DNA of 34,634 bases from Saccoglossus kowalevskii (Eukaryota; Hemichordata; Enteropneusta; Harrimaniidae). Made by a program: the position numbers and the translations under genes. This document shows positions 31,583-34,634 of the stretch, one piece after another; the stretch's first letter is position 1, and every line of letters begins with the position of its first letter. The notes under the pieces were generated by a model. The model was not told the origin of the DNA, ran no database searches, and worked only from the letters and a program-made list of their open reading frames with translations. The DNA is taken from assembly GCF_000003605.2 (NCBI RefSeq), contig NW_003116949.1:384417-419050 (forward strand). Reading direction: 5' to 3'.

Positions 31583-31587
31583 ATCTC

Positions 31588-31593
31588 AATAAA
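31588..31593 (+). terminator. AATAAA close to the SLC66A1 stop codon
   Basis: A poly(A) signal hexamer 6 nt after the stop. It would give an unusually short 3' UTR of about 20-30 nt. Confidence 0.35.
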
Positions 31594-31707
31594 ACTGAGT
31601 TGTAGAGAGGTTGAAAATTTAATACCAACCAACCAGATAGAGGTATTGAATTATTCCACAAAAGTAATGTTGCATGGTTATTTTACTGTTGCATTATGGG
31701 AAATGCT

Positions 31708-31713
31708 AATAAA
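31708..31713 (+). terminator. Probable poly(A) signal of SLC66A1
   Basis: AATAAA 126 nt after the stop, followed about 15 nt later by GGATG and a run of T (31726-31738), the GU/U-rich downstream element expected of a strong site. Confidence 0.55.
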
Positions 31714-31850
31714 ATTAACAAGGATGTTTTTTTTTTTATTTACAACCGTACACCAGCCATGCTACCTCTTCATAGGCAACTTTTTAAGAAAGAATTAAAA
31801 AATATTTAAATTTTTTGAAGTTTTTTAAAATTCTGATAGTTTGCGATTTG

Positions 31851-32036
31851 TACCATAAAATCTGTATTAGAAGCTGCATCCTAAATAGTAGCTACATCCA
31901 TTCTTTTTGAACTATTGAGAGTGAAAAATTTACCAAATCTCATGTGTGCAGATACTTTAAATAGATGCTTTGCATACGCTATGTTGCATTGTATCATTTC
32001 AATAGAAGCTGCGGCTTCTAATACAAATTTTGACAG
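31851..32036 (+). mobile_element. Foldback MITE, family 3, copy d
   Basis: Starts TACCATAAAATCTGTATTAG and ends GGCTTCTAATACAAATTTTG then ACAG. The interior CCATTCTTTTTGAACTATTG and TTGCATTGTATCATTTCAAT match the other family 3 copies. It is intact at the position where copy c carries an insertion. Confidence 0.85.
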
Positions 32037-32925
32037 TGCCAATCAGGTCGCAGTGCCCAGAGTGTAATGCTCCCAACTGACAATTAATTTAGTTTTGGAA
32101 ATGACTACCAGAGGCTGTGGTTTGGAATCAAGACCTATGGCCATTTATTTGTTTGAAAAGGTACCTAACTTTATTGTTGTCAAAATTTAACACTCAACAA
32201 ATATCAAAAACTTGTGGTCTACATTGCCCTGATTTGACTTTCTTCTTTAGTAGATGCACACGTAGATGCATACGTAATGAAATGGTTGAATCTGCATTTT
32301 ACTAAATGTATTGTGCATAGAGGATTGTGATCGAATATCAAAACTTTTACTTTTGCAGCATATTTAGAGATCACTCCCACAGGTTTGGATAATCATGTCT
32401 CGCCTACATTCTGGTTTTTTTTTATCCTCCCTCCCAAATCCACCTTTCACTCACTCTTATCAAAAGTGAATTGCTACCTGGTACAAGGTGATTTTTCAAC
32501 AGAATAGGAATTAATAGGCATTGAATAGTGTTCGTCTGCAAGTTCTCAAATTTTGGGTTTTAAAATTTATGATGTTACAGTTATTACCTATGTGATTCAA
32601 TCATGTTGTTTATGTACACCAATTGAAACTTATACAACCACGATGAGCACAGTGTTCTCAACACGTCTATGTGCACGGACATTTCACAGTGTGGAAGAGG
32701 ACGAAATGTGTCCTGTTCCATCTCTGGGTGTAAAGATGATTTCTGGCGTCTCTGCATGTCGAGTGAAACAAAATAGTTTTTACCTTTGCCAAACTGTAGT
32801 AAATTTACAATATTTTTCAAAAATGAGGTGTTGCAGTAACTTTAATTCTTTGTGAATATTAATTACAATTCAGAGAGTATCCTACTTGGCGAGTATGATT
32901 GTTAGCAAAAATGTAATACATAGTT

Positions 32926-32988
32926 GAATTAAAATCATGTTAGCCCCGGTACATGAATTAAAATCATGTTAGCCCCGGTACATGAATT
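32926..32988. repeat. Tandem duplication of a 29-bp unit
   Basis: Two identical copies of GAATTAAAATCATGTTAGCC continuing CCGGTACAT, plus the start of a third (GAATTA). The exact identity suggests a recent duplication or an assembly artefact. Confidence 0.9.
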
Positions 32989-34089
32989 ATATTTTTGGTG
33001 AATTTATACTGTTCACACTAGATATAATATATTTTAAATTTTAGTTTTATCATAAAAGAATGTTATTTTGGAAACAACATCAGTATTACGGTATCATTCC
33101 TTTATATTCTCATGGGACCGACAACATTTTCAATGTAAACACGTTTAGCTGGAGTTGGGTTTGGCTCCAATATACGCTTGGGGTTGAACTCTGATAGGAC
33201 TGAGCCCCAAAGTAGCCCTGATCATGTAAACAGGAAAAGCGTCAGGCTACGATCGTCCACAAGCGGGATAATAAATGAACAAGAGATAATGGTGGGAGAA
33301 TCGTTAATTCAGCTATAGTAAATGTCATTTGGATTGGTTAACAGGGATGATGCTTGCTACCAGCCTAGATTAAATCAGGAAATTATACAAGCTACCGGTA
33401 AGCTACCTAACCGTTGAATTTAAGTGATGTTTACGTTTCTAATTCTCTGTGGCCAACCAGAAAAATTATCTTTTTCACTATAACTGGGAGTGCCAATCCC
33501 AGGTGAATCACGTTGATATTGTCACATGATCTGTTGAATGCTCGTTCTTTGACAGATAATTGAATACGTATTTACAGTGATATTCAGGGTACTACTCTTA
33601 TTCTATTTCTCGTGGACATCTGAACGTTTTTATTATTTCTAACCAGATTGAATATAAATATAGTTGTCATATAATATGAACAAGTAACAAAAAAACAATA
33701 ATATTCTTTTATTCATATATTTATTCATTTTTATTCTATTTTATTTGACATGCCAGTCATAATATTCTGCCATAGTTTGATTGCAATACATAATTATTAT
33801 AATTGTTATTCAGATAACTCGGTATATAATCTTTTGAATCAATTATTAATCCTGCACTCTATACAGTCGCGTTATAATAGCACTTGTTTGTATGAAATAT
33901 AGTATGAGTAGTTTATTGATGTTGAAGGGAAAAAATAAAAAAAATAACTTGGCTGAAGAAAAAAACTTGTTTTGTTTTTGTTTTTTGCCCTAAACTTTTT
34001 GAATGTCAATGCTAACTATAAATGTTTCCAAAGAATGAACTTGAATATTTTTTCCCGGCTATAACATCAGTTATGTTAGGTTCTTGTTT

Positions 34090-34120
34090 TGTTTTTTTTT
34101 GTTTTTTTTTGTTTTTTTTT
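34090..34120. repeat. G(T)8-9 tandem tract
   Basis: Three consecutive units of G followed by eight or nine Ts, a low-complexity tract of about 31 bp. Confidence 0.9.
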
Positions 34121-34634
34121 GAAAGTGTTTGTTTACACCTGAGTGCAGAATGTCATCCGCCCAACAACTATACTCCTTCTGCAAGGGCACAAGCACTTGT
34201 ATTCAATATTTTATTAGTTTGTTCTGCTTTTTTTAAGTATTTACAGTGTTTTGTGAAAAAATTTAAAAGTTAAACTATTGATATTTTTAATTGCCACTGC
34301 TATGACCATTTACTTTTGGAAGCTCAAATAAAATTTTATTTGAAACAAAGAAAAAAGAAGGAAGGGAATCAGTCTGCCGTTGATGGCGCAGTATCTTGTT
34401 CATGTGTGCCCGGATCAACATTCTTGATGTTTCATGAAAAAAATTTGAACCAGAAACTGGTCTTTTTTTCTTGTGAGTCTCACCAGTTTTTTTTTCACTT
34501 AGTTACCAAAAAAAGAAAGATAAGATTTGTCAGCGGTACTAAATTTTGCAGATATCCATGTAGTAAGTAAGCTGGAAGATTATGGGCATTAAGGTGAATG
34601 GCATCATAGGGTGCAGACTTGTTATGAATATTTT

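Larger units (their letters stand above)
31714..34634. other. 3' flank of SLC66A1; no further gene seen
   Basis: AT-rich sequence with one family 3 foldback (31851-32036), a short tandem duplication (32926-32988), a moderately GC-rich patch with two forkhead-like TGTAAACA sites (33134-33232) and poly-T tracts (34090-34120). The ORFs here (for example 32553-32855 and 34316-34570) have no recognisable domain. Confidence 0.5.

Noticed and set aside
32041-32140. A second SINE head (GTGCCCAGAGTGTAATGCTCC and GGTTTGGAATC)
   Set aside because: The A-box match is poor, the B box needs an insertion, and I see no tail or flanking duplication.
32553-32855. A 100-codon ORF downstream of SLC66A1, overlapped by a minus-strand ORF
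   Set aside because: No domain, no codon bias different from its surroundings and no splice context. Probably chance or a decayed repeat.
34022-34570. ORFs at the window end (Phe-rich and Lys-rich)
   Set aside because: The composition reflects poly-T and poly-A tracts rather than protein selection.

Overview
This window looks like a draft assembly contig from an invertebrate animal, probably marine. The evidence is AT-rich DNA, multi-exon genes with standard GT-AG introns of 0.2-3 kb, a 368-base run of N, many short foldback transposons (MITEs), a tRNA-derived SINE and long simple repeats. I cannot name the species. A mollusc, another lophotrochozoan or a non-vertebrate deuterostome would all fit. 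I see no prokaryotic or viral genes.

Two protein-coding genes are well supported, and I reconstructed both exon by exon. On the minus strand (about 9.5 kb down to 3.6 kb) lies a single RAB3IP/RAB3IL1 (Rabin8) homologue of nine coding exons and about 397 residues: a Sec2-type RAB8 guanine-nucleotide exchange factor. On the plus strand (22.0 to 31.6 kb) lies a complete seven-exon SLC66A1 (PQLC2) homologue of 322 residues: a seven-helix PQ-loop lysosomal exporter of cationic amino acids. All phases close, and each gene reads through without internal stops once spliced.

The genes are head to head. The CpG-richest, least repeat-like stretch between them is about 16.2-17.4 kb. It holds a candidate 5' exon for the minus gene (donor at 16670) and a candidate 5' exon for the plus gene (donor at 17060), with a CLEAR-like E-box (16727-16735) beside them. 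A shared bidirectional promoter is an inference. RAB8 activation and lysosomal amino-acid export are both membrane-traffic functions, but nothing in the sequence shows that the products act together.

Most of the rest is non-coding and rich in mobile elements. Region by region: 1-3631 is the 3' flank or UTR of the RAB3IP-like gene. 3632-9507 is that gene, with MITEs in its introns. 9.5-16.7 kb is its probable first intron, with a compound microsatellite, a TTA-flanked MITE and a SINE nested in another MITE. 17.4-22.0 kb is repeat-dense and includes a 902-bp transposon with a perfect 7-bp target duplication, a 417-bp inverted-repeat element carrying a minus-strand ORF, and the assembly gap. 22.0-31.6 kb is SLC66A1, whose introns hold three related foldback families, one copy broken by a further TTAA-flanked insertion. 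31.6-34.6 kb is the 3' flank.

I found no undescribed multi-gene system. The most interesting material is the foldback families that share one terminal motif, the nested insertions with visible empty sites, a transposon arm supplying the 3' splice region of SLC66A1 exon 3, and the possible shared promoter.
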